Source of the DNA: CAYLMG01 sp964464635 | GTDB taxonomy: Bacteria > Planctomycetota > Phycisphaerae > Sedimentisphaerales > Anaerobacaceae | NCBI GenBank assembly: GCA_964464635.1 | Contig: CAYXGT010000014.1 | Span: forward strand, 1-40,602 | DNA length: 40,602 nt | Direction: 5' to 3' | In this document: positions 24,805 to 33,474 of the stretch, piece by piece | Numbering within the stretch: position 1 is the stretch's first letter | Layout: each line of letters opens with the position of its first letter | Notes under the pieces: generated by a model | The model's input: the letters and a program-made list of their open reading frames with translations, nothing else | The model's database searches: none | What the model was told of the DNA's origin: nothing | Made by a program: the position numbers and the translations under genes

Positions 24805-26229
24805 ATGTCAGAACAAGAAAAAATTAAAAACATTTATGAGAAGCTGAGGATAATCGGCCAAGCCATTGCAAGGGTCAACGGCAATAATACGCACAGCGGA
24901 AACCTGGCTGTAAGAGACCCGGAAGAAAGGGACGTTTTTTACGTTACAGCAACAGGTGCTCAATGCGGCGCACTCGTGCCGGAAGATATCGTCCCCGTTC
25001 ATTTTTCGACTGTAAGCTGGGGAGATGCACGAGGCTCGACCGAATCCACAATACACAGGAAAATTCTATCACTGCCGGGAGTAAATGCAGCGATGCACGC
25101 ACATTTTTTAAGTACGACTGGTTTATCCTTCGACACAAAGGAAAAACAATTATTTTTACAGTTTCTCGGGCAGGATGAAAAAGGCAGAGACAAATTTGCA
25201 TTTCATCCGATAGATGCATTCGGAGCATTCGCAACAGGTCAGGTCAGGGTTGATGATTTTTTTCAGCCTGTCGGCTCGACAGAGATGGAAGAAAGAATAC
25301 CGAAATACTTAGCTGAAAATTATATCACAATAGTCAAAGGCCACGGCCCGTTTGTGAGAGGGTGCTGTGCGGAAGAGCTTTTATATCGAGCCGGTGTGCT
25401 CGAATCGAGTGCGAAGCTTGCTATAAATCTGCGAAGAAGAGGTATCGATATTGTATCAATACAAAAAAGCATAACATCACAAGGTGCTGGAAATTTCTTT
25501 CCTGTTAAAGCTCACCAGCTCGATTTCAATTCCGCAGGTGAAAAACAGGTGCAGGACCCGACAGTTCTGTTCGACTTCAAACAAAGGCTGAATTATAACT
25601 ATGATAATGAAATAAGCGCGTACGGCACGGGCTCGATGAGCCAGAAAATCTCGGCAGAGCAGATGATTTACTGCCCTACTTCCGCAGTGCCGGAAGGGCT
25701 TGATTTTCAATTATACCGCAAGACAATCGAATTCGAGGATGGTGACAGCACCGATTTGAAAATCCATAAATCAATATACCGGAACACCCAGCAAAACACC
25801 TGTATGATTACAACCAATCCGGTTATAACCGCAGAGGCAATGGCGCTATTAGCCGAACAGTTCGGTATTGACGTTCTTTTGTGCAAAAAAACCGATATCA
25901 AATACTCGGACAAAAGTCACCCTTCTATTGTCCCGATAGACGCCGAGGCAAAATACCTTAATCCGCGTCTGGGATTAGTCGATATTCATCAGCTTACGAA
26001 TATGACAGCCGACAATCCGATATTAAATATGCTTCGATGGTACAAGGGATGCTGCGTTGTGGCAGGTTACGGAGTGATAAGTACCGGCAAAACCACTCTC
26101 GAACAGGCGGCACACAACGCTTCAAGCGCTGAAAGAATAGGCAGATTCCGCATAGAAACGTACATAAACGAAAAGCTGCTGGGCGGCAGTGGTGTTAAAG
26201 TCTTCGAGCCGAAAAGAGAAAAGGTGTAA
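24805..26229 (+). CDS. Class II aldolase with a second, degenerate aldolase domain
   Basis: This protein probably cleaves L-rhamnulose-1-phosphate to DHAP and L-lactaldehyde. At 474 residues it is about twice the length of FucA or RhaD. Residues 1-225 form a complete class II (zinc) aldolase: NNTHSGNLAVR (phosphate-binding), catalytic-type Glu80 in STESTIHRK, zinc ligands His98 and His100 in MHAHF, and His180 in VKGHGPFVRG. Residues about 255-450 repeat the fold (SAYGTGSMSQKIS, DLKIHKSIYRN, VVAGYGVISTGKT) but have lost the His-x-His pair and the third His, so this half is probably structural or regulatory. It starts 5 bp after AOR and is followed by lutA. Fuculose-phosphate or another 6-deoxysugar phosphate is the alternative substrate. 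Confidence 0.88.
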   Translation: MSEQEKIKNIYEKLRIIGQAIARVNGNNTHSGNLAVRDPEERDVFYVTATGAQCGALVPEDIVPVHFSTVSWGDARGSTESTIHRKILSLPGVNAAMHAHFLSTTGLSFDTKEKQLFLQFLGQDEKGRDKFAFHPIDAFGAFATGQVRVDDFFQPVGSTEMEERIPKYLAENYITIVKGHGPFVRGCCAEELLYRAGVLESSAKLAINLRRRGIDIVSIQKSITSQGAGNFFPVKAHQLDFNSAGEKQVQDPTVLFDFKQRLNYNYDNEISAYGTGSMSQKISAEQMIYCPTSAVPEGLDFQLYRKTIEFEDGDSTDLKIHKSIYRNTQQNTCMITTNPVITAEAMALLAEQFGIDVLLCKKTDIKYSDKSHPSIVPIDAEAKYLNPRLGLVDIHQLTNMTADNPILNMLRWYKGCCVVAGYGVISTGKTTLEQAAHNASSAERIGRFRIETYINEKLLGGSGVKVFEPKREKV

Positions 26230-26236
26230 AACAAAA

Positions 26237-26962
26237 ATGAAAGTAGCGTTATTTGTTCCCTGCTTGAATGAGCATTTTTATCCGCAAACGGCGCTGTCGA
26301 TGGTCAGGATATTCAAAAAGCTGGGCATCGACGTTGAATATGTCGAGAACCAGACATGCTGCGGCCAGCCGGGATTCAATACAGGCTATTTCAAGGAAGT
26401 GATACCGCTGGCGGAGAGGTTTATCGAGCTTTTTCAAGACAAGCAGTATGTTGTTGCACCGTCTGGCTCGTGTGTTTTTATGGTCCGCCGGCACTACGAA
26501 AAGCTCGATATCGCAAAAAATCTAAAAGAAGCTTACGAACAGCTAAAAAACAGGATATACGAATTCACAGAATTCCTTATCGATGTGCTCAAGGTAACGG
26601 ATCTAGGCGGGACATTTGCACATAAAGTGACGTACCATGATTCGTGTCATTTAGCGCGTGGGCTGGGTATAAGAGAGCAGCCTCGCAAGCTAATCCGAGC
26701 AATTAAGAATATAGACTTCGTTGAAATGGAAAACTCGGACGCCTGCTGCGGTTTCGGGGGGACGTTTTCTTACAAATGCCGTGACATTTCCATCGAGATG
26801 GTCAAACGAAAATGCGAGTATATCGAGAAAAGCGGGGCCGAGTACTGTGTCGGCGCGGACCCAAGCTGCCTGATGAATATCAGCGGCTATCTGAAGAAAA
26901 ATAAAAAAGAAATAAGGACGATTCACATAGCCGACTTGCTGGCTGAAAGCTTAAATCTATGA
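26237..26962 (+). CDS. lutA: L-lactate oxidation complex subunit LutA (CCG-domain protein)
   Basis: LutA is one of three subunits that oxidise L-lactate to pyruvate in Bacillus (LutABC) and in Shewanella (LldEFG). The 241-residue product contains two cysteine-rich CCG domains. The first has TCCGQPGFNTG at about 40-50 with Cys79. The second has HDSCHLARGLG at about 134-144, ACCGFGGTFS at about 169-178 and Cys211. These cysteines bind an iron-sulfur cluster. ATG 26237 begins 7 bp after the aldolase stop. The end overlaps lutB by 4 bp. Confidence 0.94.
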   Translation: MKVALFVPCLNEHFYPQTALSMVRIFKKLGIDVEYVENQTCCGQPGFNTGYFKEVIPLAERFIELFQDKQYVVAPSGSCVFMVRRHYEKLDIAKNLKEAYEQLKNRIYEFTEFLIDVLKVTDLGGTFAHKVTYHDSCHLARGLGIREQPRKLIRAIKNIDFVEMENSDACCGFGGTFSYKCRDISIEMVKRKCEYIEKSGAEYCVGADPSCLMNISGYLKKNKKEIRTIHIADLLAESLNL

Positions 26963-28365
26963 AAGCAACACCGCTTAAAACCAAAAAATACGCCAAGAAG
27001 GCCGTCAAAGACCAGGAGCTGAAAAAAGCGCTGCTTTCCGCGACGGCGTCGACGGTGGAATCACGTCAGAAGATTATCAACGAAATACCCTACTGGGAAC
27101 AGCTTCGGCAAAAAGCACACGATATCAAAAAACAAACCATAGAAAACCTTGATAAATATCTCGAACAGTTCGAAAGCAACTGCAGTAAAAACGGCATCCA
27201 AATTCACTGGGCACAAAATAGCGAGGACGCACAAAACATAATCCTACGGCTTGCTGAAGAAAATAATGTCCGAACGGTTGTGAAATCAAAATCTTTAACC
27301 ACAGAGGAAATCGGCCTCAATAAGGCCCTGCTTGACAATAACATCCAGACTTTCGAGACCGACCTGGGCGAGTTCATCGTCCAGCTTATGGGGCAGATTC
27401 CTTCTCATCTGATTATTCCCGCCCTTCACTTAACGCGCAAAGATATCGGCAAGTTATTCAGTGAAAAATTCGGCTGTGAGTATACGGAAGAACCCACCGA
27501 ACTGCTTGATATCGCAAGGACAAAACTTCGCGAATTATTTCTTACTGCCGATATGGGTATAAGCGGAGCGAATTTCGGGATTGCCGATACCGGCTGTATC
27601 TGCATTCTCGAAAACGAGGCGAACGCCCACTTTGTCACCTCACTTCCCAGAATCCACGTAGCGGTAATGGGGATTGAGAAAATAATTCCATCTTTGGACA
27701 CCCTGCCTTACTTCCTGAAATTACTGCCGACCAACGCAACGGGCCAGAAAATTTCCACATACGTCAATTTTATAGGCGAACCGTCAAAGGACAAATTGTC
27801 CGAAGGCCCCGAACAGATACATATTGTATTATTGGATAACGGCCGAAGCAGGATTCTCCAGGAGCCGAGCCTGAGACAGACCCTGTTCTGCATCCGCTGC
27901 GGCGCGTGCCTGAATTCGTGCCCTGTCTATCAGCAAATCGGCGGGCACGCTTACGGGTGGGTATATATGGGCCCAATCGGGATTAACCTGATTCCGCTGT
28001 ATCTGGGGCTTTCCGTGGGGCGATACAGCCCGAGTCTATGCTCTCTCTGCAGGGCCTGCCAGGAGGTTTGTTCGACCAATATCGACTTGACCGAAAATGT
28101 TCTGGAGCTTCGCAATCGCATTGTCCGGACAGGTTACAATAACAAATTTGAACAGTTGGGACTGTCACTGTGGGCCTTTTTTGCGAGGCATCCGTTACTT
28201 TACAGAATTTCAAGCAGCATGCCGCGAATACTGCAGCGGCTTTTGCCGAAGGGAATGGGTTTTCCGGCCCCCGGCTATACGAGAAAGCGGAGCCTGCCGC
28301 CTTTCGATAAGAAAGGATTCAGGAAAAGATTCTATAAACTGACAAATAACAAGAGGGAATATTAG
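26959..28365 (+). CDS. lutB: L-lactate oxidation iron-sulfur protein LutB
   Basis: This 468-residue protein combines a LUD domain (about residues 75-300, with VKSKSLTTEEIGLN and GISGANFGIADTG) with a ferredoxin-like double [4Fe-4S] module. The module motifs are CIRCGACLNSCP (Cys311, 314, 317, 321) and CSLCRACQEVC (Cys361, 364, 367, 371). A short C-terminal tail follows. It transfers electrons during L-lactate oxidation with LutA and LutC. The ATG overlaps the lutA stop. No lactate permease gene is adjacent, which fits internally generated lactate. Confidence 0.95.
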   Translation: MKATPLKTKKYAKKAVKDQELKKALLSATASTVESRQKIINEIPYWEQLRQKAHDIKKQTIENLDKYLEQFESNCSKNGIQIHWAQNSEDAQNIILRLAEENNVRTVVKSKSLTTEEIGLNKALLDNNIQTFETDLGEFIVQLMGQIPSHLIIPALHLTRKDIGKLFSEKFGCEYTEEPTELLDIARTKLRELFLTADMGISGANFGIADTGCICILENEANAHFVTSLPRIHVAVMGIEKIIPSLDTLPYFLKLLPTNATGQKISTYVNFIGEPSKDKLSEGPEQIHIVLLDNGRSRILQEPSLRQTLFCIRCGACLNSCPVYQQIGGHAYGWVYMGPIGINLIPLYLGLSVGRYSPSLCSLCRACQEVCSTNIDLTENVLELRNRIVRTGYNNKFEQLGLSLWAFFARHPLLYRISSSMPRILQRLLPKGMGFPAPGYTRKRSLPPFDKKGFRKRFYKLTNNKREY

Positions 28366-28379
28366 ACACGAAGGTGACT

Positions 28380-29063
28380 ATGAGTAACGGCAGAGAAACA
28401 ATACTGAGCAATATCAAGAATGCATTGAAGACTGCATCGCAAATACCGGATTTATATAACGATGAGGAACAGCAACTTACAAAAAAGATTATTGCAAACA
28501 GGCCAAAGACGACAGAGCAGCTTTGGAAACGATTCAAAAAAGAGCTTCAAGAAGTCGATGGTGAATTTGAACTGTTCGAGAACGGTGACAAAATCGCCGG
28601 ACACATAGCCGACTTTCTCAAAGAAAATAACTACAAACAGCTTTCAATTTCCGGTGACGAAATTTGCCAACAGGTTGCAGAGAAAATTAAAGCAGCGGAC
28701 GGCGATATCGAAATTGTTCAGGCTACGTCGTTTTCAGATGAGGACAGAAAATCAAATCTTGCGACAATTGCGGTATCTCTGGTGGCAGCACACTGGGCTG
28801 TGGCTGAAACCGGCTCGGTGGTAGTTGTATATGAGCAGAGCCAAACCTCGTATCCGCATTTTCTGGCAGAGACGGTTTTCGCTATCGTTAATTATGAAAA
28901 AATCACTGCGGATATATTCGAGCTTTTCGAAAACATAGGACCTGAGCAGGCAAAAAATATGGTTATAATCAGCGGCCCCAGCAGAACAGCGGACATTGAA
29001 AAAATATTGATTTTAGGTGCACACGGCCCACACCGATTTATCGTGACAGCATTATCCGAATAA
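28380..29063 (+). CDS. lutC: L-lactate oxidation subunit LutC (LUD domain)
   Basis: This 227-residue LUD-domain protein is the third subunit of the lactate oxidation complex. It begins with RETILSNIKNALKTA, typical of LutC. The core carries LATIAVSLVAAHWAVAETGS, in which the ALAETGT-like signature of LutC is recognisable as AVAETGSVVV, and the C terminus reads VVIISGPSRTADIEKILILGAHGP. ATG 28380 is preferred over a GTG two codons earlier because gaaggtg then serves as ribosome binding site. It is the last gene of the operon and ends 10 bp from the convergent GH106 gene. Confidence 0.93.
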   Translation: MSNGRETILSNIKNALKTASQIPDLYNDEEQQLTKKIIANRPKTTEQLWKRFKKELQEVDGEFELFENGDKIAGHIADFLKENNYKQLSISGDEICQQVAEKIKAADGDIEIVQATSFSDEDRKSNLATIAVSLVAAHWAVAETGSVVVVYEQSQTSYPHFLAETVFAIVNYEKITADIFELFENIGPEQAKNMVIISGPSRTADIEKILILGAHGPHRFIVTALSE

Positions 29064-29073
29064 ACAGCTTTTT

Positions 29074-31839
29074 TTAAGGCTGAATCTTATTCTGCGGAAT
29101 CAGACGAACCGGGCCAAGGAGTCCTGAATCGCGTAACGGCCAGCCGGAAGCATCAAAGGGACGATAGTCCACGTTGACAACATTGATATCATAAAAATAT
29201 TTCCAGTTTACACCGCGCCGGTCCATATTACGAATGCGATTGGCTGCAAGATTAGTAACTTCGATTTCAAAAACATTTTTCCCGGGATGCAGGTATTCGC
29301 CAATTCTATATTGGAATGGCTCACACCAAAGCGTGCCGAGAGCTCGGCCGTTCAGACTGATTCCGGCACTTTCACAGACACGACCCAAATCCAAAACCCA
29401 GTCATCAGCTTTCTGTACCGGCTTATTGAATTCGATTCTGTACCGCGCGGTGCCGGCAAAACATTTCGCCTTCGAATCATCAAGTTCTGTCCAGGATATT
29501 AACTTTTTCATTCGACAATCCTGAGGTAAATCCGGTCCGCCATCAATAAAGGTTACATCCCAGGTACCATCAATCAATACTTCTTTGTCTTCTGAATGTG
29601 TATATTGCCACTTCGGCCCCTGCACCTGTTTGTCGGTAAAAGTTCTCAGAATAATCGATTGGCCTGGCTGTAACTGCAGATATACCTGTGTTAAACAACT
29701 TTTGGTGCGAAGCTCAGCCAGCCCGATTGAATCAGAAAATAGCGGGTCCATCAAAACCGCCGATTTTGCGGGCCTGCCAAGGGAAATCCATTGATCAAGG
29801 GAACAGTCCGAACGATTTACAAAAAAATAATGATAACCTTCAGGATGTGAACGGCGAACAAATCGAATTCCCGCATCGACTGCCGGCTCACGCGGCAGGT
29901 TTAATGAGTTCAACATTTCTTCGAGTTCGCCACACATCAGTCTTCCTTTATCCAGAGTTGCCTGCTGAATCTGTGGATTCGAAGCCGGGCTGAATTTTAT
30001 ACGGCTGAGTATTTCTTTAAGTTCGGTATGGCGTTCGTCTAAATTTGAAAGGCCGGGAACATCTGCAGGCAGTGACTGTTCAAAAAGTATGGTTGCTCCT
30101 GACCCGGCAAGCTGTACGAGTTTTTGCATCGTCGCAGCAGGTATAAGATTACAGCGGGCAATTACGATAACATTATATTCGTTTTCACCGAGGAGTATTT
30201 TACCATTGAGACAGTTTGCCTGAGCCAGAAAGCTATCGGAGACTTCATCAAAGGTGTACCCCTTGTTCCATAATGTCATAGCGGCATCGTAAAAGAAAGA
30301 TTTATATAACCACTCGGCCTGGTTGTGTACCGTGAACGGCATAGTGAGATTTCTTTCATTATGCCAGAAATCAAAAATAGGCATATACAGCAGAATATTG
30401 TTATCCGGCTTTCCCGATTGGAGAATCGACTGGCAACGGGTAACATAAGCATTATACGCAGGCAGGTCATGCCACAGGCCGCCCTGCGGGCCGAAATTGA
30501 CCGAGGCATAGAATTGCCATCCAGGCCAAGGCGCTTCATTCGGAGAATAGGGAATTCCATGAAAGAAAATATGGTTAACGCCAGCCAGAAACAAAAAATC
30601 GGTTGCAGGTTTGACATCAGCAAAAGAGGTCTGAAAATGCTCTTTCAGCCAGGTGAAAGATTCGGATGAAGTCAGGGTCTTGCCGTTTAAGTGAGCTGCG
30701 GAGGAGGCAAATTTCAGCATTGGTATCTGTTGCTCATCCACCGAACGAAAGATTTCAGTCTCCGGGATATCCGCAGCAGCATAAAGGTCAATCAGGTTGG
30801 CCGGTGCACCGTGGGCCTGATTACGGGTAAGACTATTGCAGGTGTGAGACCATTGTGTCCAGAGCTTAACATAGGCAATGTGTAAATCGGAAAGCGTTTG
30901 CCGATAATCGCACTTTACACGAGATACAATCTCATCCGGCCCATCGCCAAATAAAGCTTCCAGCCTGTCCCGCAAATCATATCCTCTCAATGATTTAAAT
31001 TTATCGAAGAAGTCAGCAGTCCAGGTAGCGTTATAATATTCGAATGAATCATGAAAAAAGCATCGCGGCATTTTACCCTTGAAACCTTCAAAGGCCTTAT
31101 CAAAATCCGACAAGTAATCATCGATTGCCTGGACGGAATAGGGGTCGAGCACGTAACCTTCGCCGCCGGGTGCAGCCCGTTTTACTTTCTGAATCGGTGT
31201 CTTAATAGAGACCTCATAAATTGCCCACTGCCCTTCTGGAGCAGTCCAGTCAAGCTGCCCATTTACTACTTTATCGGTCAGCTCAATCCTTCTGCCAGCA
31301 TTTGAAACTGCCAAGAGATACTCCAATTGCGCTTTGGAATCTTTTGGAACTCTTGCTGAGAATTTCTCTGTTTCTGCAACCTTATATTGTTCGAGCAGAA
31401 CGCTGACAGAAGCGTTTTTATCCGTGACGTTCGGCCCGCCGAAAGGCCAGCCTGTACCAGCGGTCATATCAACTCCGAATCCCAGTTTGTCTGCTACAAG
31501 AGTCGTATGCTCAAGCATCTTCATCCATTCAGGCGAAAGAAAATCAATGAATTTTTTCCCATAGCCTTTCACTCCATAGATCGGACAGATTTCGACACCG
31601 CCCAGGCCGGCGTTATAATACTGAGTAAGAAGGTTGGTCAGATTCGGTTCATCAACAGCACTACCCAGCCACCACCAGCGTGACCAGGGACGATTTGCTT
31701 GTGTCGGTTTCGGCCAGGCCAATTCATCAGGCAGAGCGGTGTCCTGCTTCCGGGATTGAGATGACATGCAGGAAATAAAAAGCAAAGGTATCAGGGCTAA
31801 TAAGATGAATCGTCCCTGGTTTATTTTAATATTTATCAT
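29074..31839 (-). CDS. Alpha-L-rhamnosidase-type lipoprotein, GH106
   Basis: GH106 enzymes are inverting, calcium-dependent alpha-L-rhamnosidases acting on rhamnogalacturonans and related glycans. The 921-residue product begins with a lipoprotein signal ending LLFISC (Cys24), so it is probably membrane-anchored and faces outward. RPWSRWWWLGSAVDEPNL and VGVEIC-like GLGGVEICPIYGVKGYG open the catalytic barrel, followed by FGVDMTAGTGWPFGGPNVT, all GH106 hallmarks. RCFFHDSFEYYNATWT holds a likely catalytic or metal-site residue. C-terminal sandwiches include LDLGRVCESAGISLNGR. ATG 31839 is chosen over an earlier TTG because tgaggat gives it a ribosome binding site. It is the last gene of the pectin cluster. 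Confidence 0.9.
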   Translation of the reverse strand: MINIKINQGRFILLALIPLLFISCMSSQSRKQDTALPDELAWPKPTQANRPWSRWWWLGSAVDEPNLTNLLTQYYNAGLGGVEICPIYGVKGYGKKFIDFLSPEWMKMLEHTTLVADKLGFGVDMTAGTGWPFGGPNVTDKNASVSVLLEQYKVAETEKFSARVPKDSKAQLEYLLAVSNAGRRIELTDKVVNGQLDWTAPEGQWAIYEVSIKTPIQKVKRAAPGGEGYVLDPYSVQAIDDYLSDFDKAFEGFKGKMPRCFFHDSFEYYNATWTADFFDKFKSLRGYDLRDRLEALFGDGPDEIVSRVKCDYRQTLSDLHIAYVKLWTQWSHTCNSLTRNQAHGAPANLIDLYAAADIPETEIFRSVDEQQIPMLKFASSAAHLNGKTLTSSESFTWLKEHFQTSFADVKPATDFLFLAGVNHIFFHGIPYSPNEAPWPGWQFYASVNFGPQGGLWHDLPAYNAYVTRCQSILQSGKPDNNILLYMPIFDFWHNERNLTMPFTVHNQAEWLYKSFFYDAAMTLWNKGYTFDEVSDSFLAQANCLNGKILLGENEYNVIVIARCNLIPAATMQKLVQLAGSGATILFEQSLPADVPGLSNLDERHTELKEILSRIKFSPASNPQIQQATLDKGRLMCGELEEMLNSLNLPREPAVDAGIRFVRRSHPEGYHYFFVNRSDCSLDQWISLGRPAKSAVLMDPLFSDSIGLAELRTKSCLTQVYLQLQPGQSIILRTFTDKQVQGPKWQYTHSEDKEVLIDGTWDVTFIDGGPDLPQDCRMKKLISWTELDDSKAKCFAGTARYRIEFNKPVQKADDWVLDLGRVCESAGISLNGRALGTLWCEPFQYRIGEYLHPGKNVFEIEVTNLAANRIRNMDRRGVNWKYFYDINVVNVDYRPFDASGWPLRDSGLLGPVRLIPQNKIQP

Positions 31840-31880
31840 TATCTGTATCCTCAAATTCGGAGCCCGTAATTACAGGGCTA

Positions 31881-33437
31881 TTAAAAATCATCCGTACGGA
31901 ACGGAGAGGCCGGCAGCCCCTCTTTATTATACAGGCTGACAATAGGATTTTCATCCCAACCATAACGAACCGCAACTGGTTTGTCCACCTTCTCACTGGA
32001 AACTATGATAGTGTCACCTTCGATTTTTGCATCCGCCCGGACAAATACCCTGTCAGCACCGGCAATAGCAAATCCATCGAGTTTGCCGCCTTTAGCTATA
32101 AGTCCGCTACCTATGTGTTTGAAATGCAGGCGAATCGTGTCACCTTCGATTAACATATAGTCATAGAGCGGACCAGAATAAATAATATCCTCTCCATACA
32201 CAAGAGCCCTGGCCGGCAACGATAAACGCAATCCCACATCCTGTTTGTTCTTGGGATGTATGTTGTTTGCGTCACCGATATCGATGGTTACCGCCATAGC
32301 TGTATTGGGAACAGATAGATTTTTCAATTGCTTTTCACGTATCATCGTGAATCCGCCGCCGCTTGCGATTTTTTCAGGGTTTTTTCTGTAACTTGCGAGC
32401 TGAACATAAAGAAATGGAAAATCACCCTGTCCCCAGGCCCGACGCCAATCGCTAATCATTGCTTCCATAATAACATCATAAATTCTGTAAGTCTGTTCAT
32501 TCGATTCACCCTGATACCATATTGCTCCGCGAATCGCATAGCCAACGAGCGGTGCTACCATCGCGTTATAAAGTACGCACGGACTGTGCTGGTCAGTATG
32601 CGGATTCCTGGGACGCCCGGGTTTTTTCAGTGGCTCTTCACCTTCAGCTTTTGCTTTCTCAGCAAGCTGCTTATACTTTTCTAATTGTCCTTCGTATCTT
32701 CTTAGCGCGTTTCCGCTGTCATAGTCTTCACATTTTTTGGCATAATCATCAAGCAGGAAATTAATCTGCTCGTTAGCTTCCAAAGCCGGTCGGCTTGTCC
32801 AGGCTTCTGCTGTGCTTGCGCCATAGGCGGTCGTCAGCAGGCCGACAGGGACATTAAGTTTCCTATAAAGTTCGCGGGCGAAGAAATATGCTGCCGCTGA
32901 AAAATGCCCCACAGTCTGTGGCAAGCAGATTTCCCAACTGCCGCTGACGTCCTGTTGCGGCTGGTCTTTCGTGACGAAATCCACATCGAAAACCCGAATC
33001 AGCGGATAGTCCGCCGCTGCTACTTCCTGTGCTTCATTATTCACACCGCACCAATATTGGTCCTCCTTCGCTACAGTCATATCCATATTGGATTGTCCGG
33101 AGCACAGCCAGACCTCGCCGACATAGATATCCTCGAACGTAATTGAATTTGTCTTGCCCGCTATTATCATTTCGAAAGGCCCGCCGGCTTTCAGGGCATC
33201 AAGATAAACCATCCATCTGCCCGAGGAATCCGCTTGAACGGTTTTTTGCTGCCGGCCTGTTTTTACGGTAACATTTTCACTTGCATCAGCAGTTCCCCAG
33301 ACTGGAATAGATCTATCCCGCTGCAGAACCATATGATTTCCAAAAAGACCGGCTGGCTTTACATCCGCTGATACAAAACCATTACTTGAGAAAACAACTA
33401 TCAGAACGATTGCGAAAACAAATCTGCGTACTATCAT
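31881..33437 (-). CDS. Secreted sialate O-acetylesterase-type SGNH esterase
   Basis: This 518-residue exported esterase has a clear signal peptide (VFAIVLIVVFSSNGFVSA). Family signatures are GLFGNHMVLQRD, the SGNH block WLCSGQSNMDMTV with its nucleophile serine, AIRGAIWYQGESNEQTY, and DWRRAWGQGDFPFLYVQLA. Members annotated as sialate O-acetylesterase often deacetylate plant polysaccharides. Next to GH28, GH106 and GH51, the likely role here is removing acetyl groups from rhamnogalacturonan. ATG 33437 has gaggttgaa upstream; ATG 33464 lacks a Shine-Dalgarno sequence and would put nine extra residues before the signal. Confidence 0.9.
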   Translation of the reverse strand: MIVRRFVFAIVLIVVFSSNGFVSADVKPAGLFGNHMVLQRDRSIPVWGTADASENVTVKTGRQQKTVQADSSGRWMVYLDALKAGGPFEMIIAGKTNSITFEDIYVGEVWLCSGQSNMDMTVAKEDQYWCGVNNEAQEVAAADYPLIRVFDVDFVTKDQPQQDVSGSWEICLPQTVGHFSAAAYFFARELYRKLNVPVGLLTTAYGASTAEAWTSRPALEANEQINFLLDDYAKKCEDYDSGNALRRYEGQLEKYKQLAEKAKAEGEEPLKKPGRPRNPHTDQHSPCVLYNAMVAPLVGYAIRGAIWYQGESNEQTYRIYDVIMEAMISDWRRAWGQGDFPFLYVQLASYRKNPEKIASGGGFTMIREKQLKNLSVPNTAMAVTIDIGDANNIHPKNKQDVGLRLSLPARALVYGEDIIYSGPLYDYMLIEGDTIRLHFKHIGSGLIAKGGKLDGFAIAGADRVFVRADAKIEGDTIIVSSEKVDKPVAVRYGWDENPIVSLYNKEGLPASPFRTDDF

Positions 33438-33474
33438 TTCAACCTCAGAAAATTTATCGTTCATGTTGATTAAA

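Noticed and set aside
14801..29063. Bacterial microcompartment locus for rhamnose/fucose breakdown
   Set aside because: Planctomycetes are known to use microcompartments for these sugars, but no shell protein, encapsulation-tagged aldehyde dehydrogenase, phosphotransacylase or lactaldehyde reductase gene is visible in the window.
29064..29073. Bidirectional terminator between the convergent lutC and GH106 genes
   Set aside because: The gap has a T-run but only a 4-bp possible stem, too weak to call.
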